In this document: positions 25,750-34,721 of the stretch, in pieces
How the letters are laid out: each line of letters opens with the position of its first letter
How positions within the stretch are numbered: the stretch's first letter is position 1
Origin: Accumulibacter sp031732795
GTDB lineage: Bacteria; Pseudomonadota; Gammaproteobacteria; Burkholderiales; Rhodocyclaceae
Reading direction: 5' to 3'
DNA length: 64,000 nucleotides
Assembly: GCA_031732795.1 (NCBI GenBank)
Contig: JAVMKC010000115.1
Coordinates: 62,001 to 126,000, forward strand
The notes under the pieces: model-generated
Database searches by the model: none
Told to the model about the DNA's origin: nothing
What the model saw: the letters and a program-made list of their open reading frames with translations, nothing else
Program-made: the position numbers and the translations under genes

Positions 25750-25816
25750 GGATAAGTGATCGTAAAACTCGACGAACCACTCGGGGGGCGGGGGGTGACA
25801 AGACGTCGAAATAAAA

Positions 25817-25850
25817 AAGCCTCGAGAGACGAAAGGTCAACTCGAGGCTT
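25817..25850 (-). terminator. Terminator of the mmd operon
   Basis: AAGCCTCGAG and CTCGAGGCTT form a ten-base-pair stem with a 14-base loop. On the minus strand the stem is followed by TTTTT, 21 bases after the mmdB stop, so it ends the leftward operon. In the other direction the T run is missing. Confidence 0.85.
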
Positions 25851-25870
25851 GTGGAGAGGTGATTGCGCGG

Positions 25871-27076
25871 TCAGCGCAACAGTGCGACGTAGGTGGCGGC
25901 GATGATCGCGGTGGTGATCACGCCGCTGATGTTTGCCCCGAGCGCGTGCGGCAGGATGATCGCTCCAGGATTCGCGTTTGAAGCGATCTTCTGCACGATC
26001 TTGGCCGTGGTCGGTACACAACTGACACCGGCAATGCCGATGATCGGATTGTATTTGCCGCCGGTCCAGAAGTAGAGGATGTAGCCGCCGACCAAACCGC
26101 CAATAGCGGAAATTGCCAGTGCCAGCATCCCCAAGAGCAGCAATTTGAGGACGGTGGGTTCGAGCAGGGTGTTCGCCTCACACAGGATGCCCAAGGTCAA
26201 TCCGAGAAAGAATGTGGCCGAGTAGAGGAAAACCTCGCCAAGCAACTTGGTGAAAGCATCAATACCGCTTTCCCTGACGGCAACGCCAACGAACAGCGAA
26301 AAGAACAGCGGAGCAGCCACCGGGAACAACAAACACAGCAAGGTGCAGACAACCACTGCAAAAATCAGTTTTTGCGAACGGGTGATCTTGGGTCCGCGAT
26401 CGGCTGCCATGTTGATTGCTCGGATGTGTTCAGGAACCAACCATTTGATCAAGTAGGGATAGGCGCCATAGGTCAACCCGAGGTAGAGGTAACCGACGAC
26501 AGTGATGGGAACGAACAGATCCTTGGCCAGCACCAACGAGGTAAACAACACCATCGGCCCATCGGCGCCGCCGATGGTGGCGGCCGCCGCTGCTTCGCGT
26601 TCGGTCAATCCCAGGCCGACAGCGATCGGGAAGACGGCAATGGTGCCCAGTTCGGCGAAGAGGGCGATGAACATGCTCTGGAAGGGCCGAGCCATCACAT
26701 AACCGACGTCGAGAAGGACGCCGATGCCCATGAACACCAGGCAGGCGATCAAACCGTTACTGAAGGTCAGCGTGTAGATCGGCTGCAACCAGTCGATCTG
26801 CATGATGTTGATCAGATCGATCGGTTCCGACATCAGCGGGTCGACAAATAGCGTGCCCATCTTGTTCCCTTCGAGGAACATCACGCCGGCGTTGACCGAC
26901 GACATGCCCAAGCCCATCGGGATCATCAGCAACGGTTCAAGAACGTTCTTCGAGCCGAGGTAGATCAGAACGAAGCCCAGCAGAATCAGGAAGATTCGTC
27001 CGAACATGATCTTCGGTTCGGAGGCTGCCAATGTGGCAATCCCTTGAAAAAAATCAATAAAATGAATGCTTTCCAT
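25871..27076 (-). CDS. mmdB: Sodium-translocating methylmalonyl-CoA/oxaloacetate decarboxylase, beta subunit
   Basis: The membrane carboxybiotin decarboxylase that couples CO2 release to Na+ export. It has 401 residues with about ten hydrophobic segments. Family marks: the EPLLMIPMGLGMSSVNAG region, the conserved GIGVLLDVGYVMARP segment, TIGGADGPMVLFTSL (with the Asp of the Na+ path), and the C-terminal GIAGVSCVPTTAKIVQKIAS followed by LPHALGANISGVITTA. It is the last gene of the mmdA-D-C-B operon. The homologous OadB and GcdB subunits look alike; the alpha subunit decides the substrate. Confidence 0.94.
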   Translation of the reverse strand: MESIHFIDFFQGIATLAASEPKIMFGRIFLILLGFVLIYLGSKNVLEPLLMIPMGLGMSSVNAGVMFLEGNKMGTLFVDPLMSEPIDLINIMQIDWLQPIYTLTFSNGLIACLVFMGIGVLLDVGYVMARPFQSMFIALFAELGTIAVFPIAVGLGLTEREAAAAATIGGADGPMVLFTSLVLAKDLFVPITVVGYLYLGLTYGAYPYLIKWLVPEHIRAINMAADRGPKITRSQKLIFAVVVCTLLCLLFPVAAPLFFSLFVGVAVRESGIDAFTKLLGEVFLYSATFFLGLTLGILCEANTLLEPTVLKLLLLGMLALAISAIGGLVGGYILYFWTGGKYNPIIGIAGVSCVPTTAKIVQKIASNANPGAIILPHALGANISGVITTAIIAATYVALLR

Positions 27077-27166
27077 GCGTTTTGGCCCTCGCGCCGGACG
27101 AAATCGACGATTTGTCAGCGCTTCGATTGGTCGGCGACCGGCACTGCCGGTCGACTACAGGCGCAC

Positions 27167-27571
27167 TCAGGCGACGGTCACCAGGGGTTGACCGCCTTCG
27201 ACGGCATCGCCTGGGGCGACCAGGACGCGGGTCACCTGACCGCCACGGGTGGCGATGATCGGCGTTTTCATCTTCATCGCTTCGAGAACCAGCAGGCGAT
27301 CGCCAGCGGCAATGGTTTGGCCGACTTTGACGTCGACTTCGACGACGACGCCACCCATGCCGGCGACGACGTCACCACTGCCGGCGGCAGGAGCAGCCGG
27401 GGCGGCCGGTGCACTGGCTGGCGCGGCGGTGACTGCGGCACTGCCTGCGATCGGCGCGGCGTGCGTGCTCATTGCTGGAGCAGCTGCCGGGGCGGATTGG
27501 CCTGCTGTCAGCTCCAGAACGCTGACGTCGTATTCACGACCATTGACGGTGACTTTGAATTGTCTGGACAT
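27167..27571 (-). CDS. mmdC: Biotin carboxyl carrier subunit of the decarboxylase
   Basis: A 134-residue carrier of carboxybiotin between the alpha and beta subunits. A short N-terminal strand region (MSRQFKVTVNGREYDVSV) is followed by a long Ala/Pro linker (about 25-64) and the biotinyl domain from ~65, with the target lysine K100 in EAMKM. The flexible Ala/Pro linker is normal for such carriers. It is placed between the delta-type small membrane subunit and mmdB. Confidence 0.94.
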   Translation of the reverse strand: MSRQFKVTVNGREYDVSVLELTAGQSAPAAAPAMSTHAAPIAGSAAVTAAPASAPAAPAAPAAGSGDVVAGMGGVVVEVDVKVGQTIAAGDRLLVLEAMKMKTPIIATRGGQVTRVLVAPGDAVEGGQPLVTVA

Positions 27572-27598
27572 CTTTTGCTCCTTGGTGATTTTATTGGA

Positions 27599-27931
27599 TT
27601 AACGCGAGCCACGACCCGAAGGTCCAGGCAAATGGGAAGAATGCAGGACAGCGCGTCCGCCGCTGGCCCAACTGTGGCTCGATTGGCCGATGTGCAAAAT
27701 GTGGTGTGGTCCGATGAGTGCGAAAATGGCAGCCGACAGCGCGGCGACATCTTCTTCGGGAACGCCGATGCCGACCGGACAGACCGATCCGGTCGGTATG
27801 TCGGCGGGCTTGGTTTTTTCCAATTTTCCGGTAACGGAGACCAGGATTTTGATCAGGATGGCGACGATCATCGAAATGACGATGGAAATCCCGTAAACCT
27901 GGAATGCTTTCATAACGGCGGCTGTTAACAT
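27599..27931 (-). CDS. mmdD: Small membrane subunit (OadG/MmdD family)
   Basis: A 110-residue assembly subunit of the Na+ decarboxylase. One N-terminal transmembrane helix (VYGISIVISMIVAILIKILVS) is followed by a charged segment and a second weakly hydrophobic stretch (EEDVAALSAAIFALIGPHHI) carrying the conserved ALSAAIxAxxGxHxxxHIG pattern of OadG-type proteins. It lies between mmdA and mmdC, in the order known from Na+-decarboxylase operons. Confidence 0.88.
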   Translation of the reverse strand: MLTAAVMKAFQVYGISIVISMIVAILIKILVSVTGKLEKTKPADIPTGSVCPVGIGVPEEDVAALSAAIFALIGPHHILHIGQSSHSWASGGRAVLHSSHLPGPSGRGSR

Positions 27932-27955
27932 GGCGTATTTTCCTTGGCTGGCCGG

Positions 27956-29509
27956 TTACATGGGGATGTTGCCGTGCTTTTTCGCCGGCCGCAGCTCACG
28001 CTTGTCAAGGGTCTTGCGCAAAGCCAGCGCGATCATCCAGCGGGTTTCCTGAGGCTCGATGACATCGGTGATGTAGAAGTTGCTTGCCGAGACATAAGGT
28101 GAGGCGAAGCGATCGCGATAATCTTGAGCCAATTCAGCCGCTTTCGCTTGACGGTCTTCGGCTTGGTCGAGTTCCTTGCGATAAAGGATTTTGACCGCGG
28201 CTTCGGCACCCATGACGGCGATCTCGGCGGTCGGCCAAGCGAAAACCATGTCCGCACCGAGTTCCTGGCTGCACATTGCCAGGTACGAACCGCCATAAGC
28301 TTTACGCAGAATGACGGTGATCTTTGGGGCGGTGCAGGAGCCGTAAGCGGACAGCATCTTCGCGCCGTGCCGAATGATTCCGCCGCGCTCCTGTTCGACC
28401 CCTGGCAGGAAACCGGGAACATCGACCAGAGTCACTACCGGCACGTTGAATATGTTGCAGGTGCGTACGAAGCGCGCGACCTTGTCGGCGGCGTTGAGAT
28501 CGAGCGCGCCAGCCATGACCATCGGCTGATTGGCCACCACTCCGACGACCACCCCGCTGATCCGCGCAAAGCCGACGATCACATTGCGTGCGAAATTGGC
28601 ATGCACTTCGAGCAGTTCGCCATGGTCGACCAAGCGGCGGATGATGGCATACATGTCCAACGGCTCGGATGGGCTCTCGGGAATGCACGCTTCAATTCCC
28701 GGATCATCCAGTTCTTCGATAGGAACCGACAGATCGTGCGGCGGATCTTCCGTATTGTTCGCCGGCAGGTAGGACAGCAATTGCTTGACCAGGGAAATGG
28801 CGTGGTGGTCGTCCTCGGCGATGAAGTGAGCATTACCGCTGACCGTGGCGTGCATCTCCGCGCCGCCGACTTCCGCCATCGTCGTCGCACGGCCGGTAAC
28901 CGCCTTGATGACTTCCGGACCGGTCAGGAACATGTGGGCGTTGTGCCGAGTCATGATCACGAAGTCCATCAGTGCCGGTGAATAGGCGGCGCCACCGGCA
29001 CAAGGTCCGCAGATCACCGCGATCTGTGGGACGACGCCGGAAAGCAGTACGTTGGAGTAAAAAACGTCACCGTAGCCGGAAAGTGCATCCACCCCTTCCT
29101 GGATACGGGCGCCACCAGAGTCTTTGAAGGCCACAATCGGAACCCCGATCTTCAGCGCATGCCGCATGATGCGGGTGATTTTTCGTGCCTGCATCTTGCC
29201 GAGGGTGCCGGCGACGACACTGAAGTCCTGGCTGAACGAAGCGACCTGCATGCTTCCGACATAGCCGCTGCCGGCGATGACGCCGTCCGCCGGCAGATTG
29301 CGGCCGGCCATTCCAAAGTGGGTTGCGGCATGAGTGGCGTGCAGGCCGAGTTCTTGAAAAGTACCCTCGATGAACAAGGTATGCAGGCGCTCTCGCGCCG
29401 AGAGCAAGCCTTTGGCATGCAAGGTTTCAAGTTTTTCGGGACTGACATTCTCGGTGAGCTTGGTCCGCTTCTCACGCAACTTGGCTATCAACTCCGGACG
29501 TATGGTCAT
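27956..29509 (-). CDS. mmdA: Methylmalonyl-CoA decarboxylase alpha subunit (carboxyltransferase)
   Basis: Transfers the carboxyl group of (S)-methylmalonyl-CoA to biotin, giving propionyl-CoA. It has 517 residues with the two crotonase-like acyl-CoA carboxyltransferase halves: KDSGGARIQEGVDALSGYGD and GPCAGGAAYSPALMDF in the first, and VDVPGFLPGVEQERGGIIRHGAKM and YGGSYLAMCSQELGADMVFAWP in the second. This acyl-CoA type sequence rules out the pyruvate-carboxylase-like OadA. As there is no biotin carboxylase and the partner genes are mmdDCB, the decarboxylase is preferred over propionyl-CoA carboxylase beta. First gene of the operon, with a good promoter. Confidence 0.93.
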   Translation of the reverse strand: MTIRPELIAKLREKRTKLTENVSPEKLETLHAKGLLSARERLHTLFIEGTFQELGLHATHAATHFGMAGRNLPADGVIAGSGYVGSMQVASFSQDFSVVAGTLGKMQARKITRIMRHALKIGVPIVAFKDSGGARIQEGVDALSGYGDVFYSNVLLSGVVPQIAVICGPCAGGAAYSPALMDFVIMTRHNAHMFLTGPEVIKAVTGRATTMAEVGGAEMHATVSGNAHFIAEDDHHAISLVKQLLSYLPANNTEDPPHDLSVPIEELDDPGIEACIPESPSEPLDMYAIIRRLVDHGELLEVHANFARNVIVGFARISGVVVGVVANQPMVMAGALDLNAADKVARFVRTCNIFNVPVVTLVDVPGFLPGVEQERGGIIRHGAKMLSAYGSCTAPKITVILRKAYGGSYLAMCSQELGADMVFAWPTAEIAVMGAEAAVKILYRKELDQAEDRQAKAAELAQDYRDRFASPYVSASNFYITDVIEPQETRWMIALALRKTLDKRELRPAKKHGNIPM

Positions 29510-29602
29510 AGGAATTCCTGAACAATGGGTGGTGGATGTGTTGTCTCGTGAATCTAGTTATCGCGGCCATTTGCGGTCGGCCGACTTTGTAGGCGCGTAG
29601 TA

Positions 29603-29632
29603 TCTATATTTTTCGGGACGCTGGCTAGTCAA
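29603..29632 (-). promoter_or_regulatory. Sigma-70-type promoter of the mmdADCB operon
   Basis: On the minus strand a TTGACT -35 (29632-29627), an 18-base spacer and a TATAGA -10 (29608-29603) lie about 90 bases before the mmdA ATG. This is the best-matching promoter noticed in the window. Confidence 0.7.
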
Positions 29633-29718
29633 TCGTCGTCTTTGTTGTTGTCGGGCGGTCGCGTGCCGATGACGGTAACCCTCGCACTTTGTGCAATAAA
29701 CACGGGTATTGTCTTTCG

Positions 29719-29755
29719 GCAGGCGGCGTCAGGAACTCGAAATGACGTCGCCTGC
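29719..29755. repeat. Long inverted repeat between mmdA promoter and the upstream unknown gene
   Basis: GCAGGCGGCGTCA (29719-29731) pairs with TGACGTCGCCTGC (29743-29755), 12 of 13 bases, over an 11-base loop. It lies after the stop of the minus-strand gene at 29934. No T run follows, so it may be a processing or stability stem. The rest of the 29510-29933 interval shows no gene. Confidence 0.6.
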
Positions 29756-29933
29756 CTCTTTGCGGCAACTCTGGCAGATGAAGCAACCGAACTTCAACGG
29801 TCAGGAAAGAATGCGAGGCGCCGATTTGCCGACTCGCCGCCTCGCCGTTCGACGACGATGATCCGTGGGTCAGGACAAGCGATACGACGTTGCCGTTCTT
29901 TTGCCGAAAGACCAGAACCTCGCCCGGGACTGC

Positions 29934-30698
29934 TCAGAGATTGGCCAGACGCCACCACGAGCTGTGGTCTTGCCGCAGGGTGTCATGCGACGGCATCGGA
30001 TAATAGGCCAATTCCGGACCGTTACCGAGAAAGAAACCGTTGCGAACCATGCGGTAAGGAAATTCGAGCGAATGCACGCGGTGAACCAGCTTGGTGGTCT
30101 TGCTTGCCGGATCGAGAACGATCAGCGCTTCGCGCAAATGATTGATGAAAGAGTAGGGCAGGTCATTGGCATTGCCTTCGGCCGGATTGGTGGCCAATTG
30201 TCCAAGACCGAGTTCGACGAAGCACAAAGCCGGAAAACGGATGAACTTGGCCGGTTTGTCGGTGACGCTGGCGTAGTGAGCCAGCGGGGCGAGCGTGCTG
30301 ACCACCAGACTATTGACCGGCGCAAGATCCTGGTACATGTGCAGGGTGCCGGTCTCGATACGCGCCGAATCATTGCGCATCAAGGATAGGGTCTGGCCGT
30401 AAGCGGTGCTCAGGTAAAGCTTGCCGATGGCGCTGATCGGGATATGTTCCAGCACGCGGTACACCGAGATATACACGGAATTTTTGGGGCTGCCGTCCGG
30501 GTGCGCCACACAACGGGCGACGGCGGTGTCGATATCGAAAAATTCGTGTCGGAAAGAGGGATCGATTTCGAAAAAAATTGCTTGTCCCTTGGATTTGTAT
30601 TGGTGGCCAGTTGCGTAATACTGGCCAAATTCTTCAGGGGGAAGCATCGAAGCGATCAACGCTTCCGGAATCAGTGACAGATAGAGGTGTACGGCCAT
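29934..30698 (-). CDS. Conserved-looking protein of unknown function, upstream of mmdA
   Basis: A 254-residue soluble protein that I do not recognise. It begins MAVHLYLSLIPEALIASMLPPEEFGQYYATG, has no signal peptide or membrane helix, and reads as a well-folded mixed alpha/beta protein (EFFDIDTAVARCVAHPDGSPKNSVYISVYRV; PAKFIRFPALCFVELGLGQL; VHRVHSLEFPYRMVRNGFFLG). Codon use matches the neighbours, and the frame is long with a credible start, so it is surely a gene. It is oriented as mmdA but separated by 424 bases with an inverted repeat and the mmdA promoter, so it is a separate unit. Confidence 0.75.
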   Translation of the reverse strand: MAVHLYLSLIPEALIASMLPPEEFGQYYATGHQYKSKGQAIFFEIDPSFRHEFFDIDTAVARCVAHPDGSPKNSVYISVYRVLEHIPISAIGKLYLSTAYGQTLSLMRNDSARIETGTLHMYQDLAPVNSLVVSTLAPLAHYASVTDKPAKFIRFPALCFVELGLGQLATNPAEGNANDLPYSFINHLREALIVLDPASKTTKLVHRVHSLEFPYRMVRNGFFLGNGPELAYYPMPSHDTLRQDHSSWWRLANL

Positions 30699-31252
30699 GA
30701 GAGAATTCTTTCTATAAGGTGTAAGGGTTGAGAATGTTATGGGTATCGAAGCTCACTACCTATCGACTTCCCGGGTGCCAAGGTCCAACCGTGGCAACCA
30801 TACAAAAACGTGACAGATGGTGTGGTATTGAAGGCAAAAGGTTTGCGTTGGCACAGGGGGCTCTATTTGTTGTTTGTGATTCTTCGCCAGCCCCATCGCC
30901 AAATGCCGACACACGATGCTATATCGGACCCCACTTGTCAACGTCTCCCAGCATATCAAGCCTTACGTCAAAGACAATCTGGAAGTGAAGCGACTGGCCA
31001 AACGGTGATTCTGGTCAAAATGCAAGCTGCTCAAGCGGTCACGTCGTGACGACGCAGAATGAAAACCGACTGTTGCGGGTTGGAGCGGGTCATTCCAATG
31101 AACCCAAAGCGTGATGGCAGGATCAGAAGCCGTCGGCGAATTGAATCTGGGGCAGCTGCGCTGTCTCATGAAGTCCGAGTGAGGGCTGGAATTCTTCCTT
31201 TCTTTGTCAGCACATGAAAACTCGACAAACAGTGGTGAACAGGAGTCTTTGA
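30699..31252. other. Intergenic region without recognised gene
   Basis: 554 bases between two divergent genes. I see no convincing frame in either direction. A small perfect palindrome GTCACG-T-CGTGAC sits at 31038-31050. Composition is slightly more AT-rich than the surroundings, as for a control region. Confidence 0.5.
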
Positions 31253-32059
31253 ATGTGTCAATTACTGGGCATGAACTGTAACGTGCCGACCGACATCTGT
31301 TTTTCGTTCGCCGGGTTTCAGGCGCGTGGCGGGGCGACTGATGTGCATCGAGATGGCTGGGGAATCGCTTTTTTCGAAGGACGTGGTACCCGGGTTTTTC
31401 TCGATCCGCAGCCGTCGTGTGCTTCTCCGGTGGCTGAACTGGTCCGCAATTATCCGATCCATTCGAAAAATGTCGTCGCTCATATCCGTAAAGCGACCCA
31501 GGGTGCGGTGTCGCTGGAGAATACGCATCCATTCATGCGTGAGTTGTGGGGGCGCTACTGGATCTTCGCGCACAACGGCAATCTGCCCGAGTATGTGCCG
31601 TTGCTCGATGGCAGCTTCGTTCCAGTCGGCGAAACCGACAGCGAACGTGCCTTTTGCTGGCTGCTGCAGACGCTGCGGAAGCGTTTTGGCAGCCGGATGC
31701 CCAATCAAAAAGCATTGTTTGCCGCTATTCACGAGTTGACGCTTGATCTGGCCGCTCGCGGGGTATGCAATTATCTGTTGTCGAATGGAGACTCGTTATT
31801 TGCTCATTGTTCGACGCAGCTCAGTTTCATCGTTCGTCAAGCGCCATTCGCCGTGGCTCATTTGCGCGACCAGGATGTGACGATCGATTTCAACGAGGTG
31901 ACAACACCAGACGATCGGGTGGCGGTGGTGGCCACCGTGCCGCTGACCGACAACGAGCAGTGGACGAGCATGCCGCCGGGAAGTTTGTGGTGCTTCGAGG
32001 AGGGGGCGCCGTCACTTCATTTGCCCACTCCGGCTGGGACGTCGCAGAAGACGACATAA
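31253..32059 (+). CDS. Class II glutamine amidotransferase (YafJ-like)
   Basis: A 268-residue N-terminal-nucleophile amidotransferase: after removal of Met, Cys2 (MCQLLGMNC) is the nucleophile. The pattern ATDVHRDGWGIAFFEG, the Arg of HIRKATQGAVSLENTHPF and the FAHNGNLPEY motif line the glutamine site. No synthase domain is attached, as in E. coli YafJ, whose physiological role is uncertain. It is a lone gene, convergent with the tat genes (38 bases to tatC). Confidence 0.88.
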   Translation: MCQLLGMNCNVPTDICFSFAGFQARGGATDVHRDGWGIAFFEGRGTRVFLDPQPSCASPVAELVRNYPIHSKNVVAHIRKATQGAVSLENTHPFMRELWGRYWIFAHNGNLPEYVPLLDGSFVPVGETDSERAFCWLLQTLRKRFGSRMPNQKALFAAIHELTLDLAARGVCNYLLSNGDSLFAHCSTQLSFIVRQAPFAVAHLRDQDVTIDFNEVTTPDDRVAVVATVPLTDNEQWTSMPPGSLWCFEEGAPSLHLPTPAGTSQKTT

Positions 32060-32096
32060 GTGTCGGCAGCCTCTGTGACGTTTGTCGTCGGTTGGG

Positions 32097-32849
32097 CTAC
32101 GTGGGCTCTGCTGGCGATTCGTTGGCTCTCCGACGGACGAAGCGGGCCAGGAAAAGCCCCAGCTCGAAAAGCAGGCAGAGAGGAATGGCCATCATCAATT
32201 GGGAGATGACGTCCGGCGGCGTGAAGATTGCTGCGACGACGAAGGCGCCGACAATCACGTAAGGGCGCCATTCCTTGAGCTTGGCCAGATCGACGATGCC
32301 GACCAGGACCAGGACGATCACCAGTACCGGTACTTCGAAGGTGACGCCGAAGGCGATGAAGGTGGTGAGGACGAAAGACAGATACTTTTCGATGTCGGTC
32401 ATCCAGGCGACGCCTTGGGGGGCGATATGGGCCATGAAGCCGAAAATGGTCGGAAAAACGAGGAAATAGGCGAAGGCCATGCCGACGAAAAACAACAACA
32501 CGCTGGCGGTGACCAGCGGCACCGCCAGGCGCTTTTCATGCGCGTACAAACCGGGGGCGACGAAGGCCCAGACCTGGAACAGTACGTAAGGCAGGGCGAT
32601 CAGGAAGGCAACCATCAGCGCCACTTTCATCGGTACCAGAAAAACGCCGACGACATCGGTGGCGATCATTTGTCCGCCCTGGGGAAGCGTGGCCAGCAAA
32701 GGCTGCGCCAGCAGCGCGTACAGTTCCTTGGCCCAGGGAAACAGGCAGGCAAAAACGATGCCGATGGCCAACAGGCACCGGATCAGCCGGGTACGCAGTT
32801 CGACCAGATGCGACAGGAACGATTCTTCTTCCGGAGCCTCGGTGCTCAT
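32097..32849 (-). CDS. tatC: Sec-independent protein translocase TatC
   Basis: The six-helix receptor for twin-arginine signal peptides. It has 250 residues: N-terminal EESFLSHLVELRTRLIRC with the conserved Glu and Arg, VSTIFGFMAHIAP-like periplasmic loop (FPTIFGFMAHIAPQGVAWM), FGVTFEVPVLV in helix 4, and a charged C-terminus (FVRRRANESPAEPT). It overlaps tatB by four bases and closes the his-hinT-tat run. Confidence 0.97.
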   Translation of the reverse strand: MSTEAPEEESFLSHLVELRTRLIRCLLAIGIVFACLFPWAKELYALLAQPLLATLPQGGQMIATDVVGVFLVPMKVALMVAFLIALPYVLFQVWAFVAPGLYAHEKRLAVPLVTASVLLFFVGMAFAYFLVFPTIFGFMAHIAPQGVAWMTDIEKYLSFVLTTFIAFGVTFEVPVLVIVLVLVGIVDLAKLKEWRPYVIVGAFVVAAIFTPPDVISQLMMAIPLCLLFELGLFLARFVRRRANESPAEPT

Positions 32850-33220
32850 GGTTGTTTAGGAGGCGCGGTGGGGCCGGTAGCCGTCGGTATCGGCGGCGAT
32901 GTTTCATTGCTTTGTGGTGAGTGCGGATCGGTACGGACGGCCTGTACGGTTTCGCGGACCGCCTGTTGGGCGGAGGTGACTTCGGTGCTGACCGTGCTTT
33001 TGATCTGCCGGGCCGATTCTTCGATTTGAGCCTGCAATTTTTTCAGTTCGTCGAGCTGAATTTCGCGGTTGATATCGGCCTTGACGTCGCTGACATAACG
33101 TTGCAGCCGTCCCAGCAGATGGCCGGCCGTCCGCGCCACTTTCGGCAGTCGTTCGGGGCCGAGCACCACCAGGGCGACGATGGCGATGAGCACCATTTCG
33201 GAAAAGTCGATACCAAACAT
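32846..33220 (-). CDS. tatB: Sec-independent protein translocase TatB
   Basis: A 124-residue partner of TatC: one short N-terminal helix (MFGIDFSEMVLIAIVALVVLGPERLP) with the Glu and Gly-Pro hinge of TatB, a long amphipathic helix (ARTAGHLLGRLQRYVSDVKADINREIQL) and a proline-rich tail. An in-frame TTG two codons upstream is possible, but the ATG giving MFGIDF is canonical. Overlaps tatC (ATGA-type). Confidence 0.95.
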   Translation of the reverse strand: MFGIDFSEMVLIAIVALVVLGPERLPKVARTAGHLLGRLQRYVSDVKADINREIQLDELKKLQAQIEESARQIKSTVSTEVTSAQQAVRETVQAVRTDPHSPQSNETSPPIPTATGPTAPPKQP

Positions 33221-33339
33221 GGGCAATCACGATTCAGGAAAATCGGACGGGCTGCATCGGGGAGCCTTGCGGCCGGCCGTCGACCGGATAAAACCAATCC
33301 TCACGCCGCAGACGTCGGTGGCTGTTCGCCAGTAACAGA

Positions 33340-33582
33340 TCAACTTCTCGTCTTTTCGCGGATTTCGCCTTCGATGGTCTGGGCATTGCCGACTTGTGCC
33401 GGTGGCGGTGTCGCAGTGCTGTCAGCCGGCTTGTCGTCGGCCGTTGCTTCGCGCATGCCGTCCTTGAATCCTTTGACCGCCCCACCGAGATCGGAGCCCA
33501 GATTGCGGAGTTTCTTGGTGCCGAAAACCAGCAGGATGATGATCAGAACGATCAACCAGTGCCAAATACTTAAAGAGCCCAT
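33340..33582 (-). CDS. tatA: Sec-independent protein translocase TatA
   Basis: An 80-residue pore-forming subunit. The transmembrane helix SIWHWLIVLIIILLVFG is followed by the TKKLRNLGSDLGGAVKGFKDGM amphipathic helix with the FG(T)KKLR hinge. The tail is acidic then Thr/Pro-rich. It is 119 bases upstream of tatB on the same strand. Confidence 0.96.
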   Translation of the reverse strand: MGSLSIWHWLIVLIIILLVFGTKKLRNLGSDLGGAVKGFKDGMREATADDKPADSTATPPPAQVGNAQTIEGEIREKTRS

Positions 33583-33645
33583 TGCCGGTCTCCAATAGGG
33601 TGAATTCGTCTCGAATTGCCGACGGCCGTTGTCGTTTACGACCGC

Positions 33646-33999
33646 TCAGACGCGTTTGAGCATCGGTCCGACGGGTTCCGGTCCGCCAACGATGTGCGCA
33701 TGCAGATGTGGCACCTCCTGGTGGCCGATGCGCCCGGTGTTGATGATCAGCCGAAAGCCGTCCGGGCTGCCATGTTCGTTGGCCAAGCGGCCGGTGACCG
33801 CCAGCAGACGGCCGAGGACCTCGGTGTCGTCGTCGGTGGTCGTCGCCAGCGACGTAATGTGTTTCTTGGGAATCACCAGCAGGTGGACCGGTCGTGCCGG
33901 GTTGATGTCGTGAAAGGCAACCAGCCAGTCGTCTTCATGGACTTTGCGGGCCGGGATTTCGCCGCGGGCGATTTTGCAGAACAGGCAGTTCTCCATCAT
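33646..33999 (-). CDS. hinT: HIT-family nucleotide hydrolase (HinT-like)
   Basis: A 117-residue histidine-triad protein that hydrolyses phosphoramidates such as AMP-NH2 or lysyl-AMP. It has CLFCKIARGEIPARKVHED at the start and the histidine triad HLHAHIVGG at 98-106, with the catalytic histidine in the middle. A CxxC near the N-terminus may bind zinc. It lies 4 bases downstream of hisE, the usual place in betaproteobacteria between his and tat genes. Confidence 0.94.
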   Translation of the reverse strand: MMENCLFCKIARGEIPARKVHEDDWLVAFHDINPARPVHLLVIPKKHITSLATTTDDDTEVLGRLLAVTGRLANEHGSPDGFRLIINTGRIGHQEVPHLHAHIVGGPEPVGPMLKRV

Positions 34000-34003
34000 T
34001 CAC

Positions 34004-34324
34004 TCAGCCTTTGCGCGATTTTTTCTCGTCGATGCCGGAAATTCCTTCGCGACGCCGCATTTCCTGCAGGACGTCTTCGATCGACAGGCCATAGAAAGCC
34101 AGCAAGACCATGGTGTGGTAAAGCACGTCGGTGGATTCCCATACCACGTGCAGGCGATTGCCTTCTTTCCCGGCCATGATCAGTTCGGCGGTCTCTTCGC
34201 CGATTTTCTTGAGAATCGAATCGGGGCCACGGGCCATCAGTTGGGCGGTGTACGAGGTCTCTGGATCGGCTTTCCTGCGTGCCAAAAGAGTTTCTGAAAT
34301 ACGGTGCAGCATGTCCATGTTCAT
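34004..34324 (-). CDS. hisE: Phosphoribosyl-ATP pyrophosphatase
   Basis: Second step of histidine synthesis: PR-ATP to PR-AMP plus PPi. It has 106 residues, an all-alpha MazG-like fold: SYTAQLMARGPDSILKKIGEETAELIMAG with the metal-binding EExxE pattern, then ESTDVLYHTMVLLAFYG. The start overlaps the hisI stop by four bases. The frame is open for a further 154 codons upstream, but those lie over hisI in the wrong frame. Confidence 0.95.
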   Translation of the reverse strand: MNMDMLHRISETLLARRKADPETSYTAQLMARGPDSILKKIGEETAELIMAGKEGNRLHVVWESTDVLYHTMVLLAFYGLSIEDVLQEMRRREGISGIDEKKSRKG

Positions 34325-34721
34325 TTGCCGTAAATGTCCCCGGGGTCCTTGAGCACTGGGTCGGCGGCTTCCCAAAGGCTCCCCGTCAGTTGATAAAAAA
34401 AGCAGCTTTCGCGACCGGTGTGACAGGCGATACCGCCATGTTGCTCGATCGTCAATAACAGGACATCGCCGTCGCAATCGGTGCGAATCGAACGCACGCG
34501 TTGAACATGACCGGATTCTTCGCCTTTCCGCCACAGCCGACGACGTGAACGCGACCAGTATACCGCGCTGCCGCTGTCGACCGTTTCCTGCAATGATTCC
34601 TTGTTCATGTAAGCGAACATCAGCACTTTGCCACTGACGGCATCCTGGGCAATGGTCGGTATCATACCCTGCTCGTCCCATTTGAGGGCTTGCAACCAGT
34701 GCTGATTTGGGTCGAGATCGC

